Source: Pseudomonas sp. (GTDB lineage Bacteria > Pseudomonadota > Gammaproteobacteria > Pseudomonadales > Pseudomonadaceae). Taken from it: a DNA stretch of 64,000 nt. Location of the stretch: contig JAKUTK010000011.1 of NCBI GenBank assembly GCA_022448005.1, positions 1-64,000 of the forward strand, read 5' to 3'. The notes under the pieces are model-generated. The model made no database searches and was not told where the DNA came from. It saw only the letters and a list, made by a program, of their open reading frames with translations. This document shows positions 7,736-18,972 of this stretch, one piece after another (position 1 is the stretch's first letter; each line of letters starts with the position of its first letter). The position numbers and the translations under genes are program-made.

Positions 7736-8134
7736 TCAGGTCTTCTTTTGAAGCTGTGAAACCGGCCGCTCCAACATCGATTGCGTTAGCCCGTGCATAT
7801 CCGCATTGGCTTGCCAGATCAAAAACCGGCTACGCATATCTCGAACAGCAGCAAACAGCTTCTGATTGGTCGCTGTCAGTTTCTCAATGTGCTCGTTGGC
7901 TGCCTGAATATCGCTAATCCAGCCCGGCTTCAGCTTCTGAGCCTTCAATGCCGCCTTGCAATTCTTCATCGCTAAATCTACGGCAGGTAGCTTCATCAGG
8001 GACTGGCGAGCACGACTGATACCCAGTTTTTCTTTGCAGGCCTCAACGAGCAAAGGCCAGGTCAGCTTCGGCTCTGACCATTCCTCAATCAGCTTAATGA
8101 TGCGCTTCTCATCCTTTGGCGTTAAATGCCCCAT
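7736..8134 (-). CDS. gmtX: Small accessory protein of the recombinase module (GmtX-like)
   Basis: This 132-aa, lysine-rich helical protein has a predicted coiled coil in its second half (QAANEHIEKLTATNQKLFAAV). It is the last gene of the leftward recombinase operon, starting two bases after the 744-aa recombinase ends. Its size, position and coiled-coil character match the third component of Gamma-Mobile-Trio modules (GmtX) and TnpC of Tn554. In Tn554, TnpC affects integration specificity and orientation. The assignment relies on layout and remembered family features. Confidence 0.6.
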   Translation of the reverse strand: MGHLTPKDEKRIIKLIEEWSEPKLTWPLLVEACKEKLGISRARQSLMKLPAVDLAMKNCKAALKAQKLKPGWISDIQAANEHIEKLTATNQKLFAAVRDMRSRFLIWQANADMHGLTQSMLERPVSQLQKKT

Positions 8135-8136
8135 CG

Positions 8137-10371
8137 TTAACCCTCGATCTCATCCAGCAAAGCCAAGACGTCATCCAACGATGGTAACGCCTCTTGCGCC
8201 TGGTTCTCTTCAATGAATCTGCCTTCGATCAGCCCCGACATTGCAGCGGCGTTCTTGGTCAGCGTCCAACCGTTATCGGCGTTCCACACAATGGCACCGT
8301 TTTCGATTTCTGGATTTTCCAGCGTTTGAATGAGCACCTCGCACTTAAAGAGCTTCTCACTCAGTTTTTTGGCCGACTCCGATGCCCCAAAAACACCGCG
8401 AGACTGCGCATCCATGGCTTTATCGAGGCGGCGTTTAAGGTCGTCGCATTCTTCCCTGAGATTGCCCAGCTTCACGTCATCCCCTTTGACGCAACCGAGC
8501 CGCCCGCAGTCCAAACAGGCGCCCATTTTCGGGCAGGGCTCGGATGCGAAGTTGTGAACACAAACGCCGAGATGGGTTTGATGGATAATGCGGTCCTGCT
8601 CGCCCTCGTGCAGTTCTCTTACATCAGCAAGATTCAGAGGCTGATTGGTTTTGACCTTGTCCAGACGCTGAGCAGCGGTGCTGTGCTTCGTTTTGGGGTG
8701 GTAAGCCGCAACCCCTTGGGTGCGTTCCTCGATGGTTTCATGGTTGTAGACCGATCCCATCGTCGTGCGCCCGGAGAAGGCGTCAATCAGGAGTTGCGAC
8801 AGACCGGCCTGGTGCATCCGCGTGTTCAATTCGTGCCGAAACGCATGCGTGTTGACCTTGACGCCGGGGTAGCCATATCGCTCGAACAGGCTTTTCTTTT
8901 TCAGGTTGGTCGTACCGCCTAATTGCACATTCAATCGGCCAGCGTTCGCCGCGATCTCCACGCCAAACCCGTGTTTCACAACAGCGTGACCTGAGTCTTC
9001 AGTCAGTGCTCCCGTGCGCACGGTGAACAACGCATCACGGTACTTCACACGAGCTTTGCCCTCCGTGTACGGCGTGGTGTATGGGAAATCCTTTGGAAGA
9101 TACTTCTCCCGCAACAGCACATTGAGCTTGCGCAGCGTGATCACACACCGGTCGTCAAGCTCAACACCCTGGACTCCTGGCCTGCCCTCGACGAAGATCT
9201 TCTCCCTTGAGTTTTTCCACCCGTCACGGATCTCGGTCAAGAGGGCTCGGGCGGCGGGGCTGACCGCCTTTTTCTTCTCCAAGGATTTCAGGAACTTGGC
9301 ATAGAATACGTTTCGCGGGCTGTAGTCCTCATGAACGGTGAGTTTCAGCGCGGCACAGGCTTCGGCGTACGTGAGCGGTTCATCAGGCCCCTTGGGTGGC
9401 AGTCCTTCATGGGGTGGAAACTCATCAGGATGGTCTTCCAGCCAGGCGGCGTAAGCCCGCGCCTCATTGGTGATCGGTTTCAGTAACGTGATGACCCGCT
9501 CGACGACCGGCTCCATCTCAGGCTTAACGACGGGCTTCAGCGTCATCTGGTTTATCTTTTCCGCGTACCAGCGCAGAAACATGCGCCGATTGCCTTGGGT
9601 ATCCTCCTTGAATACTAGGCAATCCAATTCAACATCCGCCAATTCACCCACGCGACTGGGTGCACTCAGCAACAGTGCACAGGCGGATGTCACAACGATA
9701 TCAAGGTGGCGAGTCAATTCGTTAGTGAACACTTGCCCGAGGGCTCTGATCGCGTCAGGGCTGGGCAGCTTTTGTTCCTGATCCGCTTTTTGCTGCTTGA
9801 GCGTGCCACTCGGCCTCAGCGTCAGCGGAGTAGTCCACCGGAAATCCGACTTGAGCAGTTTTTTGTCCCGCATCAGGGTGATGAGGGCCTCAAGTGCCCG
9901 GCCGTGCTGGTATGCGGTGTTGCCTTTCGTCCAGTGACGGTTCATGTACTCGCACGCTTTATTACAGACAGCGGCGGACGCCCGCGTCACATCCCGCGTG
10001 CCGGTCAACTCGAACAGGGCGACTTCCAGCGCCTTGAGGGCATTCAGCAGGTTATTAAGTGACTTTCTCTGCAAATACACCCGCCGGTACACCACCGTGG
10101 CTTTGGCGAACTCGATGAAGGGTGCCTGCATCGCCTTTGGGGCAACTTTGGTCGACCCGTGCGCCGTGAAACTACAGGAATGGATGCCATGCGAGTGCCA
10201 ACTGCCGTCTTCCCAGCGAATACTCGCGTGCACTCGATTGGGAATGCCTTTGGGCAGGGTCTGTTTTGCCCATTCGATAAACGCCGCGAGCTGATCGTCC
10301 GCAGCCAGTTGGCTCCTGGGCTTAAAATCGACAATGTTGTTCGTCGGTTCAGAATAAAACGCATCGGTCAT
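8137..10371 (-). CDS. gmtZ: Large tyrosine recombinase of the island module (GmtZ-like)
   Basis: This 744-aa protein has a C-terminal tyrosine recombinase domain: first catalytic Arg in LLSAPSRVGELADVELD, box II HAFRHELNT (HxxR), and the presumed nucleophile in FSGRTTMGSVYNHET. A cysteine cluster follows (CVHNFASEPCPKMGACLDCG), probably binding zinc, then a helical tail. The N-terminal ~200 residues should bind DNA arms. Its start overlaps the preceding stop (ATGA), so the recombinases are translationally coupled. Which of the two large recombinases corresponds to GmtZ is not certain. Confidence 0.75.
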   Translation of the reverse strand: MTDAFYSEPTNNIVDFKPRSQLAADDQLAAFIEWAKQTLPKGIPNRVHASIRWEDGSWHSHGIHSCSFTAHGSTKVAPKAMQAPFIEFAKATVVYRRVYLQRKSLNNLLNALKALEVALFELTGTRDVTRASAAVCNKACEYMNRHWTKGNTAYQHGRALEALITLMRDKKLLKSDFRWTTPLTLRPSGTLKQQKADQEQKLPSPDAIRALGQVFTNELTRHLDIVVTSACALLLSAPSRVGELADVELDCLVFKEDTQGNRRMFLRWYAEKINQMTLKPVVKPEMEPVVERVITLLKPITNEARAYAAWLEDHPDEFPPHEGLPPKGPDEPLTYAEACAALKLTVHEDYSPRNVFYAKFLKSLEKKKAVSPAARALLTEIRDGWKNSREKIFVEGRPGVQGVELDDRCVITLRKLNVLLREKYLPKDFPYTTPYTEGKARVKYRDALFTVRTGALTEDSGHAVVKHGFGVEIAANAGRLNVQLGGTTNLKKKSLFERYGYPGVKVNTHAFRHELNTRMHQAGLSQLLIDAFSGRTTMGSVYNHETIEERTQGVAAYHPKTKHSTAAQRLDKVKTNQPLNLADVRELHEGEQDRIIHQTHLGVCVHNFASEPCPKMGACLDCGRLGCVKGDDVKLGNLREECDDLKRRLDKAMDAQSRGVFGASESAKKLSEKLFKCEVLIQTLENPEIENGAIVWNADNGWTLTKNAAAMSGLIEGRFIEENQAQEALPSLDDVLALLDEIEG

Positions 10372-11954
10372 TCGGCTTTCCTCCCTGATCGGAGCATGGC
10401 CTCACAATCCAGAATCACCTTGCGGCAAGCCAGAATGGCCCGATCCCAGAGCACACCGGTCGTTTTATCCGTGGCAATGGTTTGCGCCCGACGACGTTCC
10501 AATCGCTCAAGGACCTCACGGTGATTGGCGTACAGAAGGGGTTGGAATTTTCCGCATGCGTAACAGGTGTACGGCGCATCGAGATGGCAGGCGGCAGTGG
10601 CACCGCACACTGCCACATCCTCGATTTGTCGATCTGCTCGATCCCCGTTTTTCGCTGAGTTGCGATCCGTGACGATGATCCCGGTGAACGCATTAACAAC
10701 CAAGGCCAGATGGTCGCTCATCTTCGCGTCGATCAACGCCAGCAACTCCGGCGACACGGCTCGATACTTTCGCACTGTCTGAGTATTTTTATGCATCAAT
10801 GCGCTGGCCATTGTCCACTCATCCAGCCCCGCATTGGAAAGGTCCGTGCCGAGGGTATGCCTGAACCGGTGCCCCCTCGTCACTTTCAGCGGCTGATGGG
10901 TGCGAGGCGAAATCGGAAAACCCTCCATACGCTCGATGCGCCCAAGCCAAAACGTGGTCGTGCCTGATCCGACATGAAAGGTCGGCTGCGGCGCGTCTTC
11001 GAGGTCTTTTTGAAGAGGGCTATCGAGCAAAACAGGGGGATTCACCCGCTCCATAGGTCCTACTTCATCATCCAGCTTCCGACGAAAAAGGGGCACATTC
11101 TTAATGGCTGTATTCCAGTCGGCACCGTCTGGATACGTTTGCCAGAGTTGCGCTAGAACCATTGCCTTGTAGGCCTGCACGGTGTTGTAGAGGTCCTCAT
11201 CCAGACTGAATGTTTCGGACTTTGCTCGCCAACCCGCCTCGTCGTCTTTTTGCTTTGCCCAATGAAACCTGACCTTGCAGCCCTGATCGCTCTTCGTGAA
11301 ATCACCAAAAATCATCATTCGCACCTGAGCGCCACGCTGCCCGTAGATCATCAAAATGCGCAGATAAAGGTACTTCTCGAAATCTAACTGCCCGTGACAA
11401 AACTGCTCATGTATCCATTGGTGCAGCGCGTCTTGCTCTACCTGCGTGAACGGGCCTTGTTCGGGATCCAGTCTGAGGATCACATCGTTGCTGGAGCGCT
11501 TTTTCCTGGGCAGTGCTTGGTAGGCATCGATCAGGGGTTGCGACGGGCGCTGTTCGAGGGATTCGCAGTCGTGCCAAAACGCCATGAAAGCGGCAATGAC
11601 ACTAAACTCACAACTGTTCAAGCGCTCCCGCAGAGAGATCAGGTGGTCCTCGTTGAGCGGGTCAATCCCGGCCTGAGCAGCCCGCGACAACGCACTTGTG
11701 GCGTTAGCAACCGTACCCGCTTCCAGATTGGCCATTCGGTACGCCAGGGCGGCGTGCAACCAGGGCTGCCAATCCGGCGAGACGCAGGTAATAGCCGCTT
11801 CCCAGTTGACTGAGTGATTAGCCGATTTATCCGGTTTCCACATGGGGTGAGTCGGTGTGAAAACTTCCCCACATTTGGCCAGGCGAGGCGTGTTCAGCCA
11901 TGCATTGAGGCTGTCCTTCGTGGGAGCCTGAAGTGCTTCGACGGCGATGTTCAC
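10368..11954 (-). CDS. Tyrosine recombinase, middle gene of the island module
   Basis: The frame is open from 12104, but the GTG at 11954 (VNIAVEALQ) has GGAGG six bases upstream and overlaps the previous stop as GTGA, giving 528 aa. The catalytic region shows an Arg in MIYGQRGAQVRMM, HRFRHTLGT (HxxR) and LMHKNTQTVRKYRAVS with the nucleophilic Tyr. A Cys-rich segment (CGATAACHLDAPYTCYACG) follows, as in the 744-aa partner. Two recombinases sharing a zinc-binding tail suggests they act together as a heteromeric complex with the 421-aa enzyme. This layout echoes TnpA/TnpB of Tn554. Confidence 0.8.
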   Translation of the reverse strand: MNIAVEALQAPTKDSLNAWLNTPRLAKCGEVFTPTHPMWKPDKSANHSVNWEAAITCVSPDWQPWLHAALAYRMANLEAGTVANATSALSRAAQAGIDPLNEDHLISLRERLNSCEFSVIAAFMAFWHDCESLEQRPSQPLIDAYQALPRKKRSSNDVILRLDPEQGPFTQVEQDALHQWIHEQFCHGQLDFEKYLYLRILMIYGQRGAQVRMMIFGDFTKSDQGCKVRFHWAKQKDDEAGWRAKSETFSLDEDLYNTVQAYKAMVLAQLWQTYPDGADWNTAIKNVPLFRRKLDDEVGPMERVNPPVLLDSPLQKDLEDAPQPTFHVGSGTTTFWLGRIERMEGFPISPRTHQPLKVTRGHRFRHTLGTDLSNAGLDEWTMASALMHKNTQTVRKYRAVSPELLALIDAKMSDHLALVVNAFTGIIVTDRNSAKNGDRADRQIEDVAVCGATAACHLDAPYTCYACGKFQPLLYANHREVLERLERRRAQTIATDKTTGVLWDRAILACRKVILDCEAMLRSGRKAE

Positions 11955-13216
11955 TCTGAACCTCCTTGTGTCGTGCCGGCCTTCTGACGGTTGCCCGTAA
12001 ACCGCTCGGCCCGTTTCTGTATCGCTTTGTCTGCCTCCTCCTTCCAGAACTTCGCGCCGTAGAGGCCGGGCATGTTCGAGTCGGGACTCCAACCGAACAT
12101 CCATGTGAGGGTCTTTTGTATTTGTGTGGTGCGATCCTCCGGCGTGAGCGCTGCCAGCTCCTCTCGCATGCTTTCCAGCATCGTGTAGACCGCGTCATGC
12201 CTCAGAATATGCGTGTGCACATGAGCCAGTTCCGGCGCTACTTCTCGGACCCTGGACAGAACGCCATCCACTGCCTTGATGGTCAGAGGTCCGCCCTCAT
12301 TTCGCTTGTGCGCCACCAGCAAAAACGGATGCCTTCTCGCTTGCGATGCGCCGTTACGGGGCTTTCTGTGGCGATATTTCGATTCGTACTCAGTAATTGC
12401 GTCATACAGGTCATCGGTCATCACCAGCATGCGCTCGTTGGTTTTGAATTGCGGGGCCATGGTTCGTGGATCGAGGCTCTCATCCTCTAGGTTGACCACC
12501 GCTAGTTGACGACTGTGCCAGTGAATATCGCTGATCTTGACCAGCAGCATCTCGGAGCGTCGCAGCCCCATGTCGAGACCCAACAGCAAAATGATGTAGT
12601 TACGCAGCCTGATGGCTTCATCTGAAAAGGGGTTCTCTGCGCTATCCGGATGCATGATTTCCAGCAGTCGAGTTCGCTCCTGACTCGTAAGCCCTTTCAT
12701 TTCGTCCGTTCGCGTTTTTTTCCACGCAGGGCTGGCCGCTTTGATCTTGCGGTTGATGCGCTTCTTCAGATCTTCAACCGCCTCATATCGTGTTGAGTGA
12801 TCACCTAACTTGTCATAGAGAAACGCCAGATAGTCGCGTACCGCCTCGATTCGCTGCTGCGCATGGACTTTGCCAACGGATTTGTAGGCAGTCGGATGCA
12901 AACGCATCCCCGCATACTTCATGGCCAAGGTTTCCTTGCTAAACCCCGCGTCCGACACAAACCTAGAAAGCTCACTGTCTGTCAGGTACCGGCTGTGAGG
13001 GCGCTGTTCGAGGTTAGAAATCAGATCAATGGATGAAAACGCCAGAAACTCCTCAAATACAGCCAGATGCTCAAGGTACTTCTTGGTCGTTTCGAGGGCT
13101 CTGCCGGAGTGCTCCATGGTGATGTATAGGTTGGGGTAGTAGACCGGGATGTAGTCTTGCACCAGCAGCTTTCTTCGAGCAGCATTCACCACCTGCTCTA
13201 TGACCTGTAAACCCAT
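11951..13216 (-). CDS. gmtY: Tyrosine recombinase, border gene of the island module (GmtY-like)
   Basis: This 421-aa protein is the first gene of the leftward operon. ATG 13216 is preceded by GAGGGGGC. The catalytic domain contains LGLDMGLRRSEML (Arg I), HTHILRHDAV (HxxR) and, near the end, FGWSPDSNMPGLYG with the presumed Tyr nucleophile; tryptophan stands where a second His often sits. It lies against ettA at the island edge, the position reported for GmtY in Gamma-Mobile-Trio islands. Integration and excision are the expected roles. Residues before ~180 should form the arm/core-binding part. Confidence 0.75.
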   Translation of the reverse strand: MGLQVIEQVVNAARRKLLVQDYIPVYYPNLYITMEHSGRALETTKKYLEHLAVFEEFLAFSSIDLISNLEQRPHSRYLTDSELSRFVSDAGFSKETLAMKYAGMRLHPTAYKSVGKVHAQQRIEAVRDYLAFLYDKLGDHSTRYEAVEDLKKRINRKIKAASPAWKKTRTDEMKGLTSQERTRLLEIMHPDSAENPFSDEAIRLRNYIILLLGLDMGLRRSEMLLVKISDIHWHSRQLAVVNLEDESLDPRTMAPQFKTNERMLVMTDDLYDAITEYESKYRHRKPRNGASQARRHPFLLVAHKRNEGGPLTIKAVDGVLSRVREVAPELAHVHTHILRHDAVYTMLESMREELAALTPEDRTTQIQKTLTWMFGWSPDSNMPGLYGAKFWKEEADKAIQKRAERFTGNRQKAGTTQGGSE

Positions 13217-13364
13217 GTTGCCCCCTCATAAAACATAACTTTTTTAAGTATAGTCATGGGCATCGACTGGTCAGCACAAAACCTGACGTTTTACTTTTCC
13301 GAATTTTAGTGCTTGTTGCCACCATTCAAGCACTGAAAAAACAGGACTAAAGGCGAATAACACA
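13217..13364. promoter_or_regulatory. Island edge between recombinase operon and ettA (candidate att region)
   Basis: This AT-rich 148-bp segment carries the promoters of both divergent genes. It contains an 8-bp inverted repeat AGTGCTTG/CAAGCACT (13308-13315 and 13327-13334). AAAACAGG occurs at 13338-13345 and, as part of a 9-bp tandem repeat, at 13380-13388 and 13389-13397 inside the first ettA codons. These could be recombinase binding sites; the exact crossover point is not visible. Confidence 0.5.
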
Positions 13365-15059
<1,695 letters not shown>

Positions 15060-15069
15060 CAAAGCATAG

Positions 15070-15092
15070 CGGAGCCGAAAGGCTCCGTTTTT
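15070..15092 (+). terminator. Rho-independent terminator of ettA
   Basis: CGGAGCC, GAAA tetraloop, GGCTCCG, then TTTTT, starting 11 bases after the ettA stop. It is a textbook intrinsic terminator. Confidence 0.9.
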
Positions 15093-15213
15093 GTGTGGCG
15101 AAGCGCCTCTGGTGGCAACTGGCCTAATACCGGATAATCGCGCTTTTTCGGCGCCCGGCACGACACTTTGGTGTCAAAGTCGGCAGCAATCACAAGGGAA
15201 GGTCAAGCTCACC

Positions 15214-17205
15214 ATGGCAGCACTGGGATTACGCGGCAAATCACTGCTGGCGTTGCTATTGACCTTCCTGCTGGCAATCGGCGTGGCTGTACTGGTCGGC
15301 CGTGAAGCGTTGCAAGGCGTGCAGAACCGTTTTGGCGAAGCCTATGCGCGCAATGTGGTTCAGCTCAACCGTGAACGATTGTTCGCACCGGTCACACGAG
15401 AACTAGCGCTGGCGCAGCGGCTGGCGGAATCGCAGATCACTCGCGCCTGGCTGCTCGATGAGAGCGATCCGGCCAAGCGTGAGCTGTTCTTCCGCGAAGC
15501 CGCCGGTTACCAGCGTGCGTTGAGTGACCATTCCTACTTTGCGGCGTCCGCAGCGAGCAACCGTTACTACTCCAACGGCGACCAGCAACCTCCCAGCGAG
15601 GCGCCTCGCTATGAGATGAAACCCGACGCGCCAGAAGACGAGTGGTTCTACGTCACCCTGCGTTCGGACGCGCCCTACCATCTCAACGTCGACCGCTCGG
15701 CCGTGACTGGCGACCTGAAAATCTGGTTCAACATCGTGATCCGTGATGGCAGCCGCCCGCTCGGCATCGTCGGCTCCGGGATCAGCCTGAACGCGTTCGT
15801 CACCCAGTTCATCGAAGAAGACAAGACGGGCGTTGAGTCGATGGTGCTGGATAGCTTCGGCTCGATCCTGGTCCACCCCAACCAAAACCTGGTGACGCTT
15901 AACGCCGACACCTCGCAAGGTCGCTCGCTGTCCACCAGCCTGCTCGGCCTGCTCGACGATATAGACCAGGCCAAGGCACTGCGACAAGCGATGCGCTACA
16001 GCCGCGAACACCCTGGCGAGACGGCCACATTGGCGGCAAGCCTCGATGGCGAGCCCCGCCTGCTGGCGCTGAGCTGGATTCCCGAACTGCAGTGGTTCGT
16101 CGCCAGCGCCGTGGATCTGCGAACCGCGCAAGTCATCGAGCTGAGACCCCTGCTGCCCGCCCTCGGTGCTGTGTTGCTGCTACTGCTATTGCTGATCGCG
16201 GCCGGTGCCTGGCTGGTCGACCGTCGCGTACTTAGCCCGTTGCGGCAACTGCGCAAGAGCGCCCAGGCGATCGCCGCCGGACACTACAACGCGCCGCTAC
16301 CGACCGATCGGGACGACGAGATCGGCGAGCTCAGCACTGCGTTTCGCAGCATGGCGCTTAAAATCCGTAGCCATACCAGCGAATTGGAAAGCCGTGTCGA
16401 CGAGCGCACACGGGAACTGCAGCAGGCCAACCGCGACATGGCAGCCGCACACAAAAAGATCGACGATTCGATCGATTACGCCAGCCTGATCCAGCATGCC
16501 ATCCTGCCCAAGCGGCAGCTGGTGGCCGACCTTGACGAGCGCCACGCCGTACTTTGGCATCCCCGCGACGTGGTGGGAGGTGACTTTTACGTTTACCGCG
16601 CCACCGAACAAGGCTGCCTGCTCGGCGTGGTCGACTGTGCCGGCCACGGGGTGCCCGGCGCGCTGATGACCATGCTCGCCCACGCTGCCATCGAGCAGGC
16701 CATCTCCGATGCGGGCCTGCATGACCCGGCGGCCATTCTTGCGCGCACCGATGGCATCGTACGCAGGATGCTGCGCGACGACACGACCCAACAAGCACTG
16801 GCCACCAACATGGACATCGGCCTCGCCTATGTCGACTTCGAACGTCGCCTGGTGGTCTACGCTGGCGCCAAGATCGCGCTCTACTACAGCGATGGCGAAC
16901 GCCTCGACGAGTTGCCGGCCGGTCGCCGCGCCATCGGCGACCGACGCGTCGGCGAATACGAGAATGCCGAAATCGAGCTGAAGCCAGGCCGCACCTTCTA
17001 CCTGGCTACCGACGGCTTCCTTGACCAGGCAGGTGGCGAGCTCGGTTATGGTTTCGGCAACAGCCGCTTCGCCGATATGATTCTGCGTCATGCCCGCCTG
17101 CCCATGAACGAACAGAGTGCGGGGTTCAAAGCCACCCTGGACGAATACCAGGGCGATTATCCCCAGCGTGACGACATCACAATGTTGTGTTTCCGTTTCG
17201 ATTGA
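15214..17205 (+). CDS. siaA: SiaA, membrane PP2C/SpoIIE-type phosphatase
   Basis: ATG at 15214 (MAALGLRGKS), behind AAGGGAAGG, gives 663 aa, the usual SiaA length. Order: transmembrane segment ~10-30, periplasmic sensor ~35-310, second membrane segment with a long leucine run, HAMP with following coiled coil, then a PP2C/SpoIIE domain with VVGGDFYV, DCAGHGVPGALM and the C-terminal DDITMLCF metal ligands. In P. aeruginosa SiaA dephosphorylates SiaC and so promotes SiaD activity, aggregation and biofilm formation. It heads a tightly spaced siaABCD operon behind the ettA terminator. The sensed ligand is not evident from sequence. Confidence 0.93.
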   Translation: MAALGLRGKSLLALLLTFLLAIGVAVLVGREALQGVQNRFGEAYARNVVQLNRERLFAPVTRELALAQRLAESQITRAWLLDESDPAKRELFFREAAGYQRALSDHSYFAASAASNRYYSNGDQQPPSEAPRYEMKPDAPEDEWFYVTLRSDAPYHLNVDRSAVTGDLKIWFNIVIRDGSRPLGIVGSGISLNAFVTQFIEEDKTGVESMVLDSFGSILVHPNQNLVTLNADTSQGRSLSTSLLGLLDDIDQAKALRQAMRYSREHPGETATLAASLDGEPRLLALSWIPELQWFVASAVDLRTAQVIELRPLLPALGAVLLLLLLLIAAGAWLVDRRVLSPLRQLRKSAQAIAAGHYNAPLPTDRDDEIGELSTAFRSMALKIRSHTSELESRVDERTRELQQANRDMAAAHKKIDDSIDYASLIQHAILPKRQLVADLDERHAVLWHPRDVVGGDFYVYRATEQGCLLGVVDCAGHGVPGALMTMLAHAAIEQAISDAGLHDPAAILARTDGIVRRMLRDDTTQQALATNMDIGLAYVDFERRLVVYAGAKIALYYSDGERLDELPAGRRAIGDRRVGEYENAEIELKPGRTFYLATDGFLDQAGGELGYGFGNSRFADMILRHARLPMNEQSAGFKATLDEYQGDYPQRDDITMLCFRFD

Positions 17206-17233
17206 GCGCCATTCACCGGAGTCGAGTTGCCCC

Positions 17234-17779
17234 ATGGAAACCCTTGACCTGTTCGCCATGCGCGAAAGCTACAACCGACAGCAGATCATGCTGTGCTTCA
17301 ACGGCCCGATCTCGCGCAGCCTGATCGAGGAAATCGGCAACGCGCTGCGTAACTACCTCGCCGCTGATCATGCCAACCCGTCGTCGGCGATGGATGTGTT
17401 TGCTGTGTACATCGAGATGACCCAGAACATTCGCCACTATGCCAAGGTCCGTAATTGGGCCGATCAGGAAGCGGGCGCAACGGTCGTGGTCGCGCGTAAC
17501 GATGCCGACGGCCGCTACGTGGTATCCGCTGGCAACTTGATCGAGACTGCCGACGGCGAAGCGCTGATCGCCAGCATCGAAGATTTGGCACGCCTGGACA
17601 AGGCACAACTGAAGGCTCGTTACAAAGAACAATTGCGCAAGCCACGCGAAGACAACAGTGTCAGCGGCGCAGGACTCGGCCTGATCGACATCGCCCGCAA
17701 ATCCAGCGAACCGCTGAAAGCGTCGCTGCAAACCGTCGCCAACGGCCGCTCGTTCATCAGCCTGAGCGCGGTCATCTGA
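17234..17779 (+). CDS. siaB: SiaB, kinase acting on SiaC
   Basis: The 181-aa product starts at ATG 17234 (METLDLFAM). The reading frame is open upstream into siaA but shows shadow composition there. It has a GHKL-like N box (EMTQNIRHYA) and a GAGLGLIDIARKS glycine loop expected for ATP binding. In P. aeruginosa SiaB phosphorylates SiaC on a threonine and antagonises SiaA. It lies 28 bases after siaA and 20 before siaC in the same operon. Confidence 0.9.
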   Translation: METLDLFAMRESYNRQQIMLCFNGPISRSLIEEIGNALRNYLAADHANPSSAMDVFAVYIEMTQNIRHYAKVRNWADQEAGATVVVARNDADGRYVVSAGNLIETADGEALIASIEDLARLDKAQLKARYKEQLRKPREDNSVSGAGLGLIDIARKSSEPLKASLQTVANGRSFISLSAVI

Positions 17780-17799
17780 CTTACAAGAGCCAACTGCAC

Positions 17800-18177
17800 A
17801 TGAATGATTTCTCCATTGCCGGCAGCCAGTCATCTCCCGCCATTCAGTCCGACTGGGATAACGGCGTGCTCGCCATGCAAGGCGACTCTTACCCGGAAAA
17901 CTCTTATGAGCTGTTCCATCAGGTCATCGAGTGGATCGAGCGTTACCTGGCCGAAGCCGGCCGTCCGCTGCGCCTGGAACTGCATCTGCTGTACCTGAAC
18001 ACCAGCAGCATCAAGGCCGTGATGGACATTTTCGACCTGCTCGAAGCCGCCCATCAGGAGGGTAAGTCGGTGGCCGTCAACTGGCACTACGACCGTCGCA
18101 ACGAACGTGTGGTAGAGCTGGCCGAAGAGTTCAAGGAAGACTGCACCTTTCCATTCATGATCCTCAGCCACGATTAG
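17800..18177 (+). CDS. siaC: SiaC, phosphorylatable partner-switch protein
   Basis: This 125-aa protein belongs to the SiaC/DUF1987 type. The conserved YLNTSSIKA segment puts a threonine at residue 68, the phosphorylation position reported in P. aeruginosa. Dephosphorylated SiaC binds the diguanylate cyclase SiaD and activates it; phosphorylation by SiaB blocks this. The fold resembles anti-sigma-factor antagonists. It sits between siaB and siaD with short spacers, consistent with stoichiometric expression. Confidence 0.92.
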   Translation: MNDFSIAGSQSSPAIQSDWDNGVLAMQGDSYPENSYELFHQVIEWIERYLAEAGRPLRLELHLLYLNTSSIKAVMDIFDLLEAAHQEGKSVAVNWHYDRRNERVVELAEEFKEDCTFPFMILSHD

Positions 18178-18186
18178 AAGGTCCTT

Positions 18187-18972
18187 ATGCGCGGGCAGAA
18201 TCCGCTGGAAAGCCAGGTTTTGGAATCGCTATCCGATCCCGAGAACCAAGGCCATCCACTGCATGAAACGCTGAGCCAGTTGTGGGAAGCACACCACAGC
18301 TTACTCAACCGCATCGAGCGGATCGCCCGGGTCTCCGACGGCTACCAGAGCATCGTCCGTGACCGCGAAATGACCCTCTCGGCACGCTTCGACAAGCAGC
18401 TGCGACAGCTGGAGAAGGTCGCACGCATTTCCGACCGCTATCAGACGATGCTGCGCGACCTGAACCTCGCTCTGAAAGAAGCCTCCACCCACGACGCCCT
18501 GACCGGCATCGCCAACCGCCGTTTGCTTACCGAGCGACTGCGCGAAGAGACCGAACGGGCGAAACGTTATTCACGTCCGCTGTGCGTGGTCATGGTCGAC
18601 ATCGACCGCTTCAAGGCCATCAATGACGACCACGGCCACGAAGTCGGCGACAACGTGCTGATGGAAGTGGTGCGGGTGATGGAAGCGGAGATCCGCGAGC
18701 ATGACCTCTGCGGCCGCTGGGGTGGCGAAGAATTTCTCTTGTTGATGCCGGAAACCGCCACCGAAAGCGCGGTCCTGGTGATGGAGCGGTTGCGTGAAGC
18801 CGTCGCCAACCTGCGGGTACGGATCAATGACGACTCGCTGTCGGTAACGGTGAGCCTGGGCATGGCGCAGCTGAGAGCCGATGAAAACTACTCCAGCGCC
18901 ATCAACCGCGCCGATGTGGCATTGCTGCGCGCCAAGCGCAACGGTCGGGACCGCTACGAGCTGGCGGACTGA
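18187..18972 (+). CDS. siaD: SiaD, diguanylate cyclase
   Basis: The 261-aa protein has an N-terminal helical stalk (~1-95) with two repeated segments (RIARVSDGYQSIVRD and KVARISDRYQTMLRD) and a GGDEF domain. The active loop is GGEEF, with an RxxD inhibitory I-site (REHD) five residues upstream, so product inhibition by c-di-GMP is expected. The duplicated stalk is the likely SiaC docking surface. It ends the sia operon; I saw no clear terminator in the 190 bases before the convergent gbcA gene. Confidence 0.93.
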   Translation: MRGQNPLESQVLESLSDPENQGHPLHETLSQLWEAHHSLLNRIERIARVSDGYQSIVRDREMTLSARFDKQLRQLEKVARISDRYQTMLRDLNLALKEASTHDALTGIANRRLLTERLREETERAKRYSRPLCVVMVDIDRFKAINDDHGHEVGDNVLMEVVRVMEAEIREHDLCGRWGGEEFLLLMPETATESAVLVMERLREAVANLRVRINDDSLSVTVSLGMAQLRADENYSSAINRADVALLRAKRNGRDRYELAD

